Assembly: GCF_020640915.1 (NCBI RefSeq)
Contig: NZ_JADWDC010000014.1
Location: forward strand, 29,927-86,269
Length of the DNA: 56,343 bases
Origin: Waterburya agarophytonicola KI4
Lineage (GTDB): Bacteria; Cyanobacteriota; Cyanobacteriia; Cyanobacteriales; Xenococcaceae
Reading direction: 5' to 3'
The position numbers and the translations under genes are program-made. Shown piece by piece: positions 8,624 through 17,524 of this stretch; the stretch's first letter is position 1, and every line of letters begins with the position of its first letter. The notes below the pieces were generated by a model. It had not been told where the DNA came from. It saw only the letters and a program-made list of their open reading frames with translations, and made no database searches.

Positions 8624-8971
8624 ATGAATATCAAAGTCAAAACTATAGCTGTACCTGCATTTGTTGCTCTATCTCTTCTATTTGGAGCTTGTGCAGATCA
8701 AACAATTGAATCTCCTGATGCCATAGATGGAGCAGTTCAAGAAGGAGTTGAAGGTATCGAACAAAGTACAGAAGATGCTGGAGATTCAATCAAAGGCGGT
8801 CTAAAAGACTTCGAGAAAGGAGCAGAAGACGCTGCGGGCAATATTCAAGACGGTGCTAAAAACTTACAAAAAGATGCTGGAGAAGCTGCTGGAGCAGTCA
8901 AAGATGGTGTCAATCAAGGTATAGAAGATGCTGGCAATGCTGTTGAAAACTTGGGTGACGAAGCACAATAG
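8624..8971 (+). CDS. Small repetitive putative lipoprotein
   Basis: 115 residues. The N-terminus is a signal peptide (MNIKVKTIAVPAFVALSLLF) followed by GACAD, an acceptable though not ideal lipobox, suggesting lipidation at C23. The mature part is rich in Gly, Ala, Asp and Glu and made of degenerate 11-residue amphipathic units (variants of KDG.KN..KDAGE), resembling LEA or apolipoprotein-like helices. Such proteins are often stress-related, but this is an inference from composition. It is a monocistronic unit between terminators at 8488 and 9049. Confidence 0.7.
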   Translation: MNIKVKTIAVPAFVALSLLFGACADQTIESPDAIDGAVQEGVEGIEQSTEDAGDSIKGGLKDFEKGAEDAAGNIQDGAKNLQKDAGEAAGAVKDGVNQGIEDAGNAVENLGDEAQ

Positions 8972-9048
8972 TCATTGAATAGTTAAGAAGTTCAATTGAG
9001 AGTGAATAATTGAACTCCTTAGCTGATAGGATCTTGATTAATCAATAT

Positions 9049-9088
9049 AGGTATCGTGTAGCAGTAACTACCGATACCTGTTTTTTTA
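9049..9088 (+). terminator. Strong intrinsic terminator
   Basis: AGGTATCG (9049-9056) pairs with CGATACCT (9072-9079), followed by G and seven T. It ends the transcript of the small lipoprotein gene and lies immediately before ycf51. Confidence 0.85.
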
Positions 9089-9122
9089 GCTGATTTTGTC
9101 AGAAAATATTCAAAAAAAACTT

Positions 9123-9641
9123 ATGGATTTCACTAGCAGTATTTTTGTATATGCTAAATGGTTGGGATTTGCTACCATTTTTTGTTTGCTCGTAGCAATC
9201 TTATCTTTTGTTGTCGGCTGGAGTTTTCGCTTTCGTTTGGTAGGTGTTACCAGCTTTATGGGAGTGCTTACCGCAGGAATGTTTGCTCTTGGCTTGAGCT
9301 TTTTTCCCCACGAATCAATTTCTGGTGCGGCTCGCTACACTTTGATTTATGACAATGGTGCAAACCAAGCAGTAGTAGCAGTCGCCCCCGATATAGAGAA
9401 ATCCGCCATCGAACCCACCTTGCTTCAAGCAGCTTCGGATTTGTATTCTTATGGTAGGACTGGTACGGGTGGCAATAGCGAGTTTACTATTAAACTAAGA
9501 ACAGTTTTGCATCCTCAAACAGGAGTATCTCAACCTTTATTTTTGGGCGAAGCAAAGCGATCGCTGATAGCTAGTGGAGATGAAGACATTCAAGTTAATG
9601 TTTTTTCTCAAAATTTGCGTAAATTACCCAACCCCAGCTAA
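9123..9641 (+). CDS. ycf51: Ycf51 family membrane protein (DUF2518)
   Basis: 172 residues from ATG 9123; an in-frame TTG at 9096 would add nine residues but has no ribosome site and nearly abuts the terminator. Two hydrophobic helices (about 8-32 and 38-60 of this start) are followed by a soluble domain with VRYTLIYDNG-like and GANQAVVAVAPD segments, which I recognise from Ycf51, a protein conserved in cyanobacteria and algal plastids. Its function is unknown. Confidence 0.8.
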   Translation: MDFTSSIFVYAKWLGFATIFCLLVAILSFVVGWSFRFRLVGVTSFMGVLTAGMFALGLSFFPHESISGAARYTLIYDNGANQAVVAVAPDIEKSAIEPTLLQAASDLYSYGRTGTGGNSEFTIKLRTVLHPQTGVSQPLFLGEAKRSLIASGDEDIQVNVFSQNLRKLPNPS

Positions 9642-9667
9642 AAGAGCAAGATTAATCAACTATTTAT

Positions 9668-10822
9668 ATGAGCAAGAAAGCTACACCCACATCAACCAAA
9701 ACGGCAACTAGTTACGCTCCCTTATCGATCGCCCCCGCACGAGTATTGCGAGGAGAGCATTGTTTGAGGGATTCAGGTAAGGAAATCGCTAAATTGGGAG
9801 TTCGTCCTCTGGTGGTGGGTGGAGATCGAACTTTAGCAGCGATCTCCTCTAATTTAGAGCCTATCTTCACCCAAGAGCAATTAGTTGCTGAATTTGCTAG
9901 TTATAGTCCAGATTGTGCGGAATCTTCTTTATCCAGGCTCAAGGAGATGGTGCAGCAGCATCAAGCCGATCTGATTATTGGTGTTGGTGGTGGTAAGGCT
10001 TTGGATACGGCAAAACTACTCGCCTATCAATGTAATTTACCCATAGTTACCCTGCCGACTTCTGGGGCTACTTGTGCTGCTTGGACGGCTTTATCTAATA
10101 TCTATTCCGAAGCGGGAGTTTTTCAATATGATGTCTCTCTCAGTTGTTGTCCCGACTTGTTGATTTTAGATTATGGTTTAGTCCGCACTGCTCCCCAGCG
10201 TACTTTAGTTGCAGGAATTGGCGATGCGATCGCCAAGTGGTATGAAGCTTCTGTCAGTAGTGGAGAATCTACTGCTACCTTATTAATTTCGGCAGTACAA
10301 CAAGCCAGAATTTTAAGAGACATCTTATTCCAAAAATCCGCGATCGCTCTAAAGCATCCTCAGAGCAATGAATGGAGCGAAGTGGTCGATGCCACAGTAT
10401 TGTTAGCGGGGGTAATTGGTGGTGTTGGTGGAGCAGATTGTCGTACTGTTGCTGCTCATGCAGTTCATAATGGTTTGACCCATTTACTAGAAGCCCACGA
10501 CGTATTCCACGGCGAAAAAGTCGCTTATGGTATTTTGGTACAGTTGCGCCTCGAAGAGATGATTCAGGGTAACAAACTGGCAGCATCATCGAGAAAGCAA
10601 TTACTCAAGTTTTATACTGAAATTGGCTTGCCTAAAACCCTAGAAGACCTTGGTTTAGCAGATGTTAGCCTCGCTCGACTGCGTCACGCAGCAGCGATCG
10701 CAACTCAGCCTAAATCCGATCTCCATCGACTACCCTTTGCTGTTTCTGCCGAACAATTAATGGCAGCGATGGTTTCAACCACTGTAGATACAACAACAGT
10801 AAAGGCGAACAATCTCAATTAA
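9668..10822 (+). CDS. Iron-containing alcohol dehydrogenase family oxidoreductase (GldA-like)
   Basis: 384 residues. After a variable N-terminus comes the NAD-binding part with GVGGGKALDTAKLLAY (about 107-122) and the GDAIAKWYEA and HAVHNGLTHL..HDVFHGEKVAYG segments that supply metal ligands in group III dehydrogenases. The closest named family is glycerol dehydrogenase; the true substrate in cyanobacteria is uncertain. It starts 26 bases after ycf51 and may be cotranscribed with it. Confidence 0.8.
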   Translation: MSKKATPTSTKTATSYAPLSIAPARVLRGEHCLRDSGKEIAKLGVRPLVVGGDRTLAAISSNLEPIFTQEQLVAEFASYSPDCAESSLSRLKEMVQQHQADLIIGVGGGKALDTAKLLAYQCNLPIVTLPTSGATCAAWTALSNIYSEAGVFQYDVSLSCCPDLLILDYGLVRTAPQRTLVAGIGDAIAKWYEASVSSGESTATLLISAVQQARILRDILFQKSAIALKHPQSNEWSEVVDATVLLAGVIGGVGGADCRTVAAHAVHNGLTHLLEAHDVFHGEKVAYGILVQLRLEEMIQGNKLAASSRKQLLKFYTEIGLPKTLEDLGLADVSLARLRHAAAIATQPKSDLHRLPFAVSAEQLMAAMVSTTVDTTTVKANNLN

Positions 10823-10872
10823 ACAATATTTTTGCTTTATTTAAAAAGCGATCACGAAACCAAGCAAAGCTA

Positions 10873-10888
10873 TAAAGCGATCGCTTTA
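10873..10888. terminator. HIP1-centred palindrome between convergent genes
   Basis: TAAAGCGATCGCTTTA is a perfect 16-base palindrome built around HIP1, located between the converging dehydrogenase and tatC genes. It could fold in RNA from either strand, but the loopless palindrome makes terminator activity uncertain. Confidence 0.4.
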
Positions 10889-10899
10889 ACTATAAATTT

Positions 10900-11661
10900 T
10901 TATTTACCCAACAACCTAACCGCACCAATACCGCCAAAATATAATCCCAATACTGCACCTGCTAATAAAGACTGAGTTAAAGGATCGGTAGAAGGGGTTA
11001 AGACTGCACCCATAATCACCGATCCCAAAACTACAAAACGCCAACCTGCAAACATCTGTGCCGAGGATACAATACCGAGAAAGCCTAAGATAAGCTGAAT
11101 AATGGGAATCTGGAATGCTAATCCCGTACTAAATAATAGCAATAAGACAAACTCAAAGTATTTATCGATCGACCAAGACTGTTCGACAACATTGCTACCA
11201 TAATTGATAAAGAAATTGAGCGCAGCAGGAATCAAAGCAATATAGGCAAAAAACAAACCTGCAAAGAATAAAATACTCGAACCAAAAATGACGGGGGCGA
11301 GGAGACGACGCTCTTTTCGGGTTAAGCCTGGTAGGACAAATTGAACGATTTGATAGAGAATAAATGGACTAGCCAAAACCATGCCACTATAACCAGCTAC
11401 CTTAATCGAAACAAAGAAAAACTCCCCTGGTGCTAGCTGCAAGAATTTAACCCCTTGGGCGGGGACTTCTAAGATGCGTACTAGAGGGCGTACAAAAATA
11501 AAACAGCCTAATGCTGCGATCGCAACGGCAATCAGAGCGTAAAACAGACGCAGACGCAATTCTTCCAAATGGTCGAATAGAGACATCTCTACTTCATCAG
11601 GAAGTTCGTTTAGATAATCTTCTTTTTCTTTAGTAGGGGTTTCTAAATTGGGTGATGGCAT
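10900..11661 (-). CDS. tatC: Sec-independent (Tat) protein translocase subunit TatC
   Basis: 253 residues from ATG 11661; a TTG at 11691 would add ten residues and has weaker support. TatC is the receptor for twin-arginine signal peptides in the plasma and thylakoid membranes. The N-terminal [15 protein letters not shown] motif and six hydrophobic segments are typical, including [15 protein letters not shown] and the acidic-flanked loops. No tatA or tatB is nearby. Confidence 0.93.
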   Translation of the reverse strand: MPSPNLETPTKEKEDYLNELPDEVEMSLFDHLEELRLRLFYALIAVAIAALGCFIFVRPLVRILEVPAQGVKFLQLAPGEFFFVSIKVAGYSGMVLASPFILYQIVQFVLPGLTRKERRLLAPVIFGSSILFFAGLFFAYIALIPAALNFFINYGSNVVEQSWSIDKYFEFVLLLLFSTGLAFQIPIIQLILGFLGIVSSAQMFAGWRFVVLGSVIMGAVLTPSTDPLTQSLLAGAVLGLYFGGIGAVRLLGK

Positions 11662-11721
11662 AAATAGAGATCGCCCTAGAATCTTAGGCAACGTTTAATT
11701 AGTTTTAATAATTATATCTTT

Positions 11722-11805
11722 CTTCCTTACAGGAAGGACGGGAGAAAGAAAGCCAACGTGCTTTTAGCCGTTGGACGGCGTGGAACATGGTCGGGAAACC
11801 CGACC
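11722..11805. repeat. Cluster of three short hairpins next to the TnpB remnant
   Basis: Three inverted repeats follow one another: CTTCCT/AGGAAG (11722-11736), CCAACG/CGTTGG (11753-11774) and GGTCGGG/CCCGACC (11789-11805). They resemble the palindromic dispersed repeats of cyanobacteria or the structured ends of IS200/IS605 elements. No gene lies here. Confidence 0.6.
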
Positions 11806-11812
11806 GTTTCCG

Positions 11813-11994
11813 CTTTATGAATTTCGACCTTATTCTGAGGTTGGGCTGGACATTGGATTGAATTATTTTTATACCGACGACAAAGGTAACAAAGTTGAAA
11901 ACCCTCGATTTTCAACCCTCGATTTTATAGAAAAGGAGAAAAAGCTCTTAAAAGACTAAATCGAAGTAAGTCTAAGAAATGGTATCTTGCATAA
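11813..11994 (+). pseudogene. TnpB (IS200/IS605 family) fragment with frameshift
   Basis: The translated stretch from about 11840, VGLDIGLNYFYTDDKGNK then VENPRF, matches the TnpB RuvC-I region, including the DxG motif. The frame then breaks: a near-perfect 14-base direct duplication (11899-11912 and 11913-11926) shifts it. Removing one copy restores YRKGEKALKRLNRSKSKK, which is the expected TnpB continuation. The upstream third and the downstream RuvC-II/III and zinc-finger parts are gone, so it is inactive debris. No intact copy is in the window. Confidence 0.75.
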
Positions 11995-12159
11995 GACTAG
12001 TAATGCTGGGCGTAAATAATAGGTAATAAGTAATGATTTATCAGCTTTGACAGATTATTTAACGGTTACTTTATTTACTCCATTCTCTACTAGTCCCATA
12101 CAAGATTGGCGAAGAATTTAGCTCAAATCCCATAAATATTAGCTTCAATGAGGTAATTA

Positions 12160-13143
12160 ATGACAAAATACGACGTATATGCTTTAGGTAACGCTTTATT
12201 AGATACTGAGTTTGAAGTTTCTCCAGAGACTCTAGAGAAGTTAGGCATAGAAAAAGGCGTGATGACACTGTTAGATCGTGATGCTCAAGACAAAATCGTG
12301 GAATCTCTGGCAGAATACGATACAAAACGTTCCTGTGGTGGATCTGCTGCCAATACCCTCATTGCGATAAGTCAGTTTGGCGGGAAAGCTTTTTATTCCT
12401 GCAAAGTAGCCAATGACGAACCAGGGAAGTTTTATACTAAAGACTTATTAGATTGTGGTGTAGCGACTAACCTAGATACCCAAGTTGCAGATTCAGGGGT
12501 TACGGGTAAATGTTTGGTATTTGTAACTCCCGATGCCGATCGCACTATGAATACTTTTTTGGGTATTTCAGGAAATTTCAGCGATGCGGAATTAATTCCT
12601 GAAGCGATCGCCAATGCTGAATATACTTATATTGAAGGTTATTTGGTTAGTGGCGAAAATAGCAAACAAGCAGCCATTAAAGCTAAAGAAATCGCCCAAG
12701 CAGCGGAAAAAAAAGTTGCCTTTACTCTAGCTGATTTTAATATGGTCAAGTTCTTTAAATCTGGTTTGCTAGAGATTATAGGTGATGGGGTTGATTTCTT
12801 GTTTGCTAACGAAGGGGAAGCTTTATTGATGGCAGATACGGAAGACTTTGATACTGCCGTCGAACATCTAAAAACTCTTGCTAAAGGCTTTGCCATTACT
12901 CGCGGTGCAACTGGGTCGGTTATTTTCGATGGCGAAAAACTGATTGAAATAGAACCTTTTCCCGTTAAAGCGATCGATACTGTGGGTGCGGGAGATATGT
13001 ATGCAGGAGCATTTTTATACGGTATCACCAACGGTATGAGTTACGAAGAAGCTGGCAGATTGGCTTCTAAGGCTTCGTCCAAAATTGTAACTAGTTTGGG
13101 TGCGCGGCTTAAAACCGAGGAAGTTCGAGGTCTTTTAAACTAA
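12160..13143 (+). CDS. PfkB-family carbohydrate kinase, adenosine kinase-like
   Basis: 327 residues with both PfkB regions: CGGSAANTLIAISQFGG (59-75) near the substrate pocket and DTVGAGDMYAGAFLYG (273-288), which carries the anion hole and catalytic base D279. The N-terminal ALGNALLDTEF and NEGEALLM are also typical. The family phosphorylates sugars or nucleosides with ATP. Overall it resembles the adenosine-kinase-like group common in cyanobacteria, but substrate specificity cannot be read from the sequence. The HIP1 hairpins at 13168-13208 follow. Confidence 0.85.
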   Translation: MTKYDVYALGNALLDTEFEVSPETLEKLGIEKGVMTLLDRDAQDKIVESLAEYDTKRSCGGSAANTLIAISQFGGKAFYSCKVANDEPGKFYTKDLLDCGVATNLDTQVADSGVTGKCLVFVTPDADRTMNTFLGISGNFSDAELIPEAIANAEYTYIEGYLVSGENSKQAAIKAKEIAQAAEKKVAFTLADFNMVKFFKSGLLEIIGDGVDFLFANEGEALLMADTEDFDTAVEHLKTLAKGFAITRGATGSVIFDGEKLIEIEPFPVKAIDTVGAGDMYAGAFLYGITNGMSYEEAGRLASKASSKIVTSLGARLKTEEVRGLLN

Positions 13144-13167
13144 TCTAAAGTTGCTTAATTAATTAGA

Positions 13168-13208
13168 AAAGCGATCGCTTTATAAAAGATAAAAGGCGAT
13201 CGCTTTTA
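13168..13208. terminator. Twin HIP1 hairpins downstream of the PfkB kinase
   Basis: Two palindromes occur 10 bases apart, AAAGCGATCGCTTT (13168-13181) and AAAAGGCGATCGCTTTT (13191-13207), each with T-rich 3' arms. They sit between converging genes and probably work as a bidirectional terminator. A third HIP1 site follows at about 13252. Confidence 0.55.
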
Positions 13209-13332
13209 GTTATTAAATTCTAAATAAAAAATTAAATATATAAAAAGAGCGCGATCGCAATCTATGCCCCGCACTCTTTTCTATAATTTGATAGATTTAT
13301 ATTTTAAAAGTATTTATAAATCTTTCATTAGC

Positions 13333-13644
13333 TTAACTAGTTGCTACAGTTTCTGCATCGACATCAACAGTTTCGCTACTGGGATTTTCGGCGTTGGTAG
13401 TAGTATTAGGATTACTTTCTTGACGAGCTTGTATTTTAGATATCATCATTTGTGACAATTCTGTAAATAATAAACCTGCTAACATTACATCATCAAGTTG
13501 TCCCAAAATAGGAATAAAATCTGGTGCAATATCAATGGGACTAATCAAATAAATTACCGTACCTAGCATCACCCACCAACGATATTTAGGATGGCGGATG
13601 GCACTGCGATACCAATCGTACAAGGAAGAAAGAGAAAAATTCAT
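13333..13644 (-). CDS. YkvA family membrane protein (DUF1232)
   Basis: 103 residues. The core YRSAIRHPKYRWW..LGTVIYLISPIDIAPDFIPILGQLDD is the DUF1232 signature: a hydrophobic helix, an SPID motif and an LGxxDD acidic turn. The C-terminus is a polar tail rich in Asn, Thr and Glu. Function unknown. It is convergent with the PfkB gene and codirectional with the methylase at 13752. Confidence 0.85.
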   Translation of the reverse strand: MNFSLSSLYDWYRSAIRHPKYRWWVMLGTVIYLISPIDIAPDFIPILGQLDDVMLAGLLFTELSQMMISKIQARQESNPNTTTNAENPSSETVDVDAETVATS

Positions 13645-13751
13645 CGCTGTATTTGTGTCCTCGATTAACTGATCTCATTATGACAGAGTGCAGCTATAAA
13701 TTCAGTGTGGAAAACCTCATATATAGCCGTACAAAGATTTTCATAGTGATT

Positions 13752-14579
13752 TTAATAGTTGGAAACGAGTACTTCTGCGATCGCACCTCTTTTGTTTCCT
13801 TGAGAATTAATCGATCGCGGTGCATTTACTTGTTCTATTTTAAATTGACTATAGAGATCGAAAATTAAAGGTGCAGCAGAATTAGATACCATAAACTTAA
13901 CTCCCTGGCGATCAAGTCTTTGGCAAAGATTTAACAGTGCGATTTGCATTTTATTATCGAAACCTTCTTTGCTGTAGTTGGTAAAGTTAGAGGTTGCATT
14001 TAAAGGGATATAAGGGGGATCGAAATAAACAAAGTCTTCAGGGGTGATTTTTGATTCTAGATCGAGAAAAGAACTATTTAAAATCTTGGTTTTTTGCAAA
14101 CTATTACTACAAGCGCGAAGATTGTCTGCATCAATAATTTTCGGATTTTTATATCTTCCAAAAGGAACATTATATTGACCTTTGGAGTTGACTCGATATA
14201 AACCATTAAAACAAGTCTTATTCAAGAAAATAAAACGGCTAGCCCTTTGAATATTTGTCCATTGAGAGTATTCAGGCAAGCGATCGCAATTTCTAATTTG
14301 ATAATAATATTCTTGATCGTAATAATGCTGTTGGAGATCGATAATTAATTCTTCAACATTATTTTTAACGCATTGATATGTATTAACTAATTCTAGATTG
14401 ATATCTGAAAGTACAGCTTTCTCTGGTTGTAAATGCCAAAAAAGAGCAGCACCACCCATAAAAGACTCGTAGTATGTTTCATATTTTTGAGGAAGGCGTT
14501 TGACTAATTCTGGAAGTAGTTTTCTTTTCCCTCCCACCCACTTTAAAAAAGGCTTACAAGCGATCGTTGAATTGCTCAA
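13752..14579 (-). CDS. dam: DNA adenine methylase (Dam, D12 class)
   Basis: 275 residues. KPFLKWVGGKRKLLPEL (9-25) is the SAM-binding FxGxG-like motif of D12 class enzymes, and FVYFDPPY (183-190) is the catalytic DPPY motif. FNGLYRVNSKGQYNVPFG is the Dam-type DNA-contact region, so GATC is the probable target. GATC is the core of HIP1, which is abundant here. No restriction enzyme gene is adjacent, so it is an orphan methylase. The two upstream regions carry no other modification gene. Confidence 0.88.
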   Translation of the reverse strand: MSNSTIACKPFLKWVGGKRKLLPELVKRLPQKYETYYESFMGGAALFWHLQPEKAVLSDINLELVNTYQCVKNNVEELIIDLQQHYYDQEYYYQIRNCDRLPEYSQWTNIQRASRFIFLNKTCFNGLYRVNSKGQYNVPFGRYKNPKIIDADNLRACSNSLQKTKILNSSFLDLESKITPEDFVYFDPPYIPLNATSNFTNYSKEGFDNKMQIALLNLCQRLDRQGVKFMVSNSAAPLIFDLYSQFKIEQVNAPRSINSQGNKRGAIAEVLVSNY

Positions 14580-14661
14580 AATTTTATATTTAAAATCATT
14601 AATCTTAGAACTATCTAAAAATGCGATCGGGTTCGAATATTAAATATTATCAATTTAAAAT

Positions 14662-14688
14662 AAAAAAAGGTGAGTTCAACCCACCTTT
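14662..14688 (-). terminator. Terminator of ndhH
   Basis: On the minus strand AAAGGTGG and CCACCTTT-type arms (CTCACCTTT, with one mismatch region) flank a short loop and are followed by TTTTTTATTTT. It lies about 100 bases after the ndhH stop and before the Dam gene. Confidence 0.8.
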
Positions 14689-14789
14689 AAATCAAGTTAA
14701 ATTACATTGAAACATCTAAATTCAGTAGGAATAGTAGTAAGTCAATGCAAATAATAATCAAATAATCTCTTATTACTTATTACTTATCC

Positions 14790-15974
14790 TCAACGATCCA
14801 CAGACCCCATAATGATATCTATACTGCCGAGAATAGGCATAATATCAGCCAGCTTAACCCCTTTAAGAAGTTCTGGTAGAATTTGTAGATTATTAAAGTC
14901 AGGGGCGCGAATTTTCCAACGCCAAGGAAAGACATTATCATTACCGACAATAAAGATTCCTAGTTCCCCTTTACCACTCTCCAAACGAACGTAGTGTTCC
15001 CCTTCAGGAATTTTAAAGGTAGGAGCAACTTTTTTGGCTACATACTGATATTCAAAATCATTCCACTTAGACTTACGCCCTTCCGCCATGCGACGAGCTT
15101 CCAGGTTTTCATAAGCACCGCCAGGAATACCTTTGAGAGCTTGACGAATAATTTTGAGAGATTCGCGCATTTCGCGGACTCGAACTAAATAGCGCGCAAA
15201 ACAATCACCTGCTGTTTCCCAATGAATATCCCAGTCAAAATCGTCGTAACATTCATAATGGTCTACTTTACGCAAATCCCATTTAACCCCCGAAGCTCTT
15301 AACATAGGCCCCGATAGACCCCAGTTAATTGCTTGGTCGCGGGTGATTGTACCGACTCCTTCTACACGACGACGGAAAATCGGATTGTTGGTAATCAATT
15401 TTTCATATTCATCGATCTTAGGATCGAAGTAATCACAAAAATCTTTGCATTTATCAATCCAACCGTAGGGTAAATCTACCGATACACCACCAATACGGAA
15501 GTAGTTATTATTAACTAGTCTTTGACCAGTAGCAGCCTCCCAAAGATCGTAAATTAATTCCCGTTCGCGGAAAATATAGAAAAAGGGAGTTTGCGCCCCA
15601 ACATCTGCCATAAATGGGCCTAACCACAATAAATGGTTGGCAATACGGTTTAATTCGAGCATAATTACCCGAATATATTGGGCGCGTTTGGGAACTTCAA
15701 TTCCTGCAAGCTTTTCAGGAGCATTAACGGTAATTGCTTCGTTAAACATACCCGCAGCATAGTCCCAACGGCTTACATAGGGGACATACATTACGCTGGT
15801 ACGGTTTTCTGCAATCTTCTCCATACCTCGATGAAGATAGCCAATTACAGGCTCACAATCGATTACATCTTCCCCATCAAGAGTCACAATGAGACGCAAT
15901 ACGCCGTGCATTGAAGGATGATGAGGCCCCATGTTGAGAATCATGGGTTCGGTTCTAGTTTCTATCTGTGCCAT
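14790..15974 (-). CDS. ndhH: NAD(P)H-quinone oxidoreductase subunit H (NDH-1, 49-kDa type)
   Basis: 394 residues, the standard length. NdhH belongs to the hydrophilic arm of the photosynthetic NDH-1 complex near the plastoquinone site and takes part in respiration and cyclic electron flow. [43 protein letters not shown] and the C-terminal DIIMGSVDR are the conserved family segments. The other ndh genes are elsewhere, as usual for cyanobacterial ndhH. Divergent from folC. Confidence 0.97.
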   Translation of the reverse strand: MAQIETRTEPMILNMGPHHPSMHGVLRLIVTLDGEDVIDCEPVIGYLHRGMEKIAENRTSVMYVPYVSRWDYAAGMFNEAITVNAPEKLAGIEVPKRAQYIRVIMLELNRIANHLLWLGPFMADVGAQTPFFYIFRERELIYDLWEAATGQRLVNNNYFRIGGVSVDLPYGWIDKCKDFCDYFDPKIDEYEKLITNNPIFRRRVEGVGTITRDQAINWGLSGPMLRASGVKWDLRKVDHYECYDDFDWDIHWETAGDCFARYLVRVREMRESLKIIRQALKGIPGGAYENLEARRMAEGRKSKWNDFEYQYVAKKVAPTFKIPEGEHYVRLESGKGELGIFIVGNDNVFPWRWKIRAPDFNNLQILPELLKGVKLADIMPILGSIDIIMGSVDR

Positions 15975-16194
15975 AAATCAGCAATATGTCTTTTATTAAT
16001 AAAGCTATATATTGTTACCGCTATTCTGTATATCTTATCGAGTTTCTTGTCGGGATACGAATCTATTCACTCTAAAACTAACTATTGCGTAAATTTACAG
16101 AAGGTTTATCATAAATTTAATATTTACTACAGATTCTGGCAACGCTTTCGATTATGATTAAATCTATCAGACACGAGCAAGAAAAGTTAGAATC

Positions 16195-17511
16195 ATGGTA
16201 GCAGACGATCTTCAAATCGGTTCTCTTTTACAGCCTTTCCAACGTTTTGGCGTAAATCTTGGTTTAAAAAGAATTGAAAAGCTACTAGCAAATTTAGGCA
16301 ATCCTCAAGAAAAAGTACCAATTATTCACGTTGCGGGTTCTAATGGCAAAGGATCGGTCTGTGCTTATTTGTCTTCGATTTTGACCGAAGGGGGATATCG
16401 AGTCGGACGTTATACATCTCCTCATTTAGTCGATTGGACAGAACGAATTTATCTCAACGAACAAGCTATTGCACCGACTGAATTAATTAAACTACTACAG
16501 GATATTCACGGGGCGCTCGACCCAAATGCAGAAAGCCCCACCCAGTTTGAAGTAATTACTGCTGCTGCTTGGCTTTATTTTGCGCGATCGCAAGTGGATA
16601 TCGCCGTGATGGAAGTGGGCTTGGGAGGTAGACTGGATGCAACCAACGTCACCGATCGCAGCTTGGTTAGCATTATTACATCCCTTAGTAAAGAACACTG
16701 GCAGCGTTTGGGGCCGACTATAGCCGATATTGCGAGAGAAAAAGCGGGAGTCTTCAAGCCTAACTGTCCTGCTATTATCGGACAATTGCCGTCAGAAGCG
16801 AAAGATGTGGCGATCGCTAGAGCAAAAGAGTTAGATTGTCCTTTGACTTGCGTAGAACCAGCTCAAAGAATCGAAATTCCGCAACGAAATGATGCTAATT
16901 GGGCAAAATATGAAGATATTAAGTATCCTTTGCCTTTAAACGGAGAAGTACAGCTAAATAATTCAGCTTTGGCGATCGCGGCTATCAAAATTTTACAACA
17001 GCAGGGGTGGGATATTCCTGAATTGGCAATTCAGACAGGAATGAACAAAACTAGGTGGTTGGGTAGGTTGCAGTGGAGTACTTGGCAAAATAGTCCTTTG
17101 CTGATTGATGGGGCGCATAATCCCGCAGCAGCGATCGCCTTAAGGCAATATGTCGATACTCTCAAAAAACCCATTGTTTGGGTGATAGGAATACTTTCTA
17201 CCAAAGATCGTGAAGATGTTTTTGATGCTCTTTTAAAACCTCAAGACGAGCTACATTTAGTACCCGTACCAGACCATAGTAGTGCAGATACTCAAGAATT
17301 AGCAGCGATCGCTAATGGTGTGTGTCCTAACTTAAGTCATTGTTCGACTCACCTAGATGTCTTTACCGCTTTAGATAGTGCCATCTCTAGAACTCAAGAA
17401 TCAAAAACAGAAAAGTTAGTTGTTCTATGTGGTTCTCTATATTTAATTGGTCATCTCTTTCAAAATAGAGATTTGCATCAACCTTCTCACAAGTTAGTCA
17501 ATGCAAGATAA
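16195..17511 (+). CDS. folC: Bifunctional folylpolyglutamate synthase/dihydrofolate synthase
   Basis: 438 residues of the Mur-ligase fold. HVAGSNGKGSVCAYL (46-60) is the ATP P-loop, TSPHLVDWTERI the folate/ATP region, GLGGRLDATNV the Mg site, and IDGAHNPAA the C-terminal Glu-ligase signature. The enzyme adds glutamate to dihydropteroate and to folates. Normal length. The convergent neighbour at 17525 begins 14 bases after its stop. Confidence 0.93.
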   Translation: MVADDLQIGSLLQPFQRFGVNLGLKRIEKLLANLGNPQEKVPIIHVAGSNGKGSVCAYLSSILTEGGYRVGRYTSPHLVDWTERIYLNEQAIAPTELIKLLQDIHGALDPNAESPTQFEVITAAAWLYFARSQVDIAVMEVGLGGRLDATNVTDRSLVSIITSLSKEHWQRLGPTIADIAREKAGVFKPNCPAIIGQLPSEAKDVAIARAKELDCPLTCVEPAQRIEIPQRNDANWAKYEDIKYPLPLNGEVQLNNSALAIAAIKILQQQGWDIPELAIQTGMNKTRWLGRLQWSTWQNSPLLIDGAHNPAAAIALRQYVDTLKKPIVWVIGILSTKDREDVFDALLKPQDELHLVPVPDHSSADTQELAAIANGVCPNLSHCSTHLDVFTALDSAISRTQESKTEKLVVLCGSLYLIGHLFQNRDLHQPSHKLVNAR

Positions 17512-17524
17512 ATTGATCGATTAA

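Noticed and set aside
14736-14789. TTATTACTTATTACTTA string after ndhH, also near 8411 and 12018
   Set aside because: A common low-complexity AT repeat in this DNA; no evidence that it is more than a short tandem repeat.
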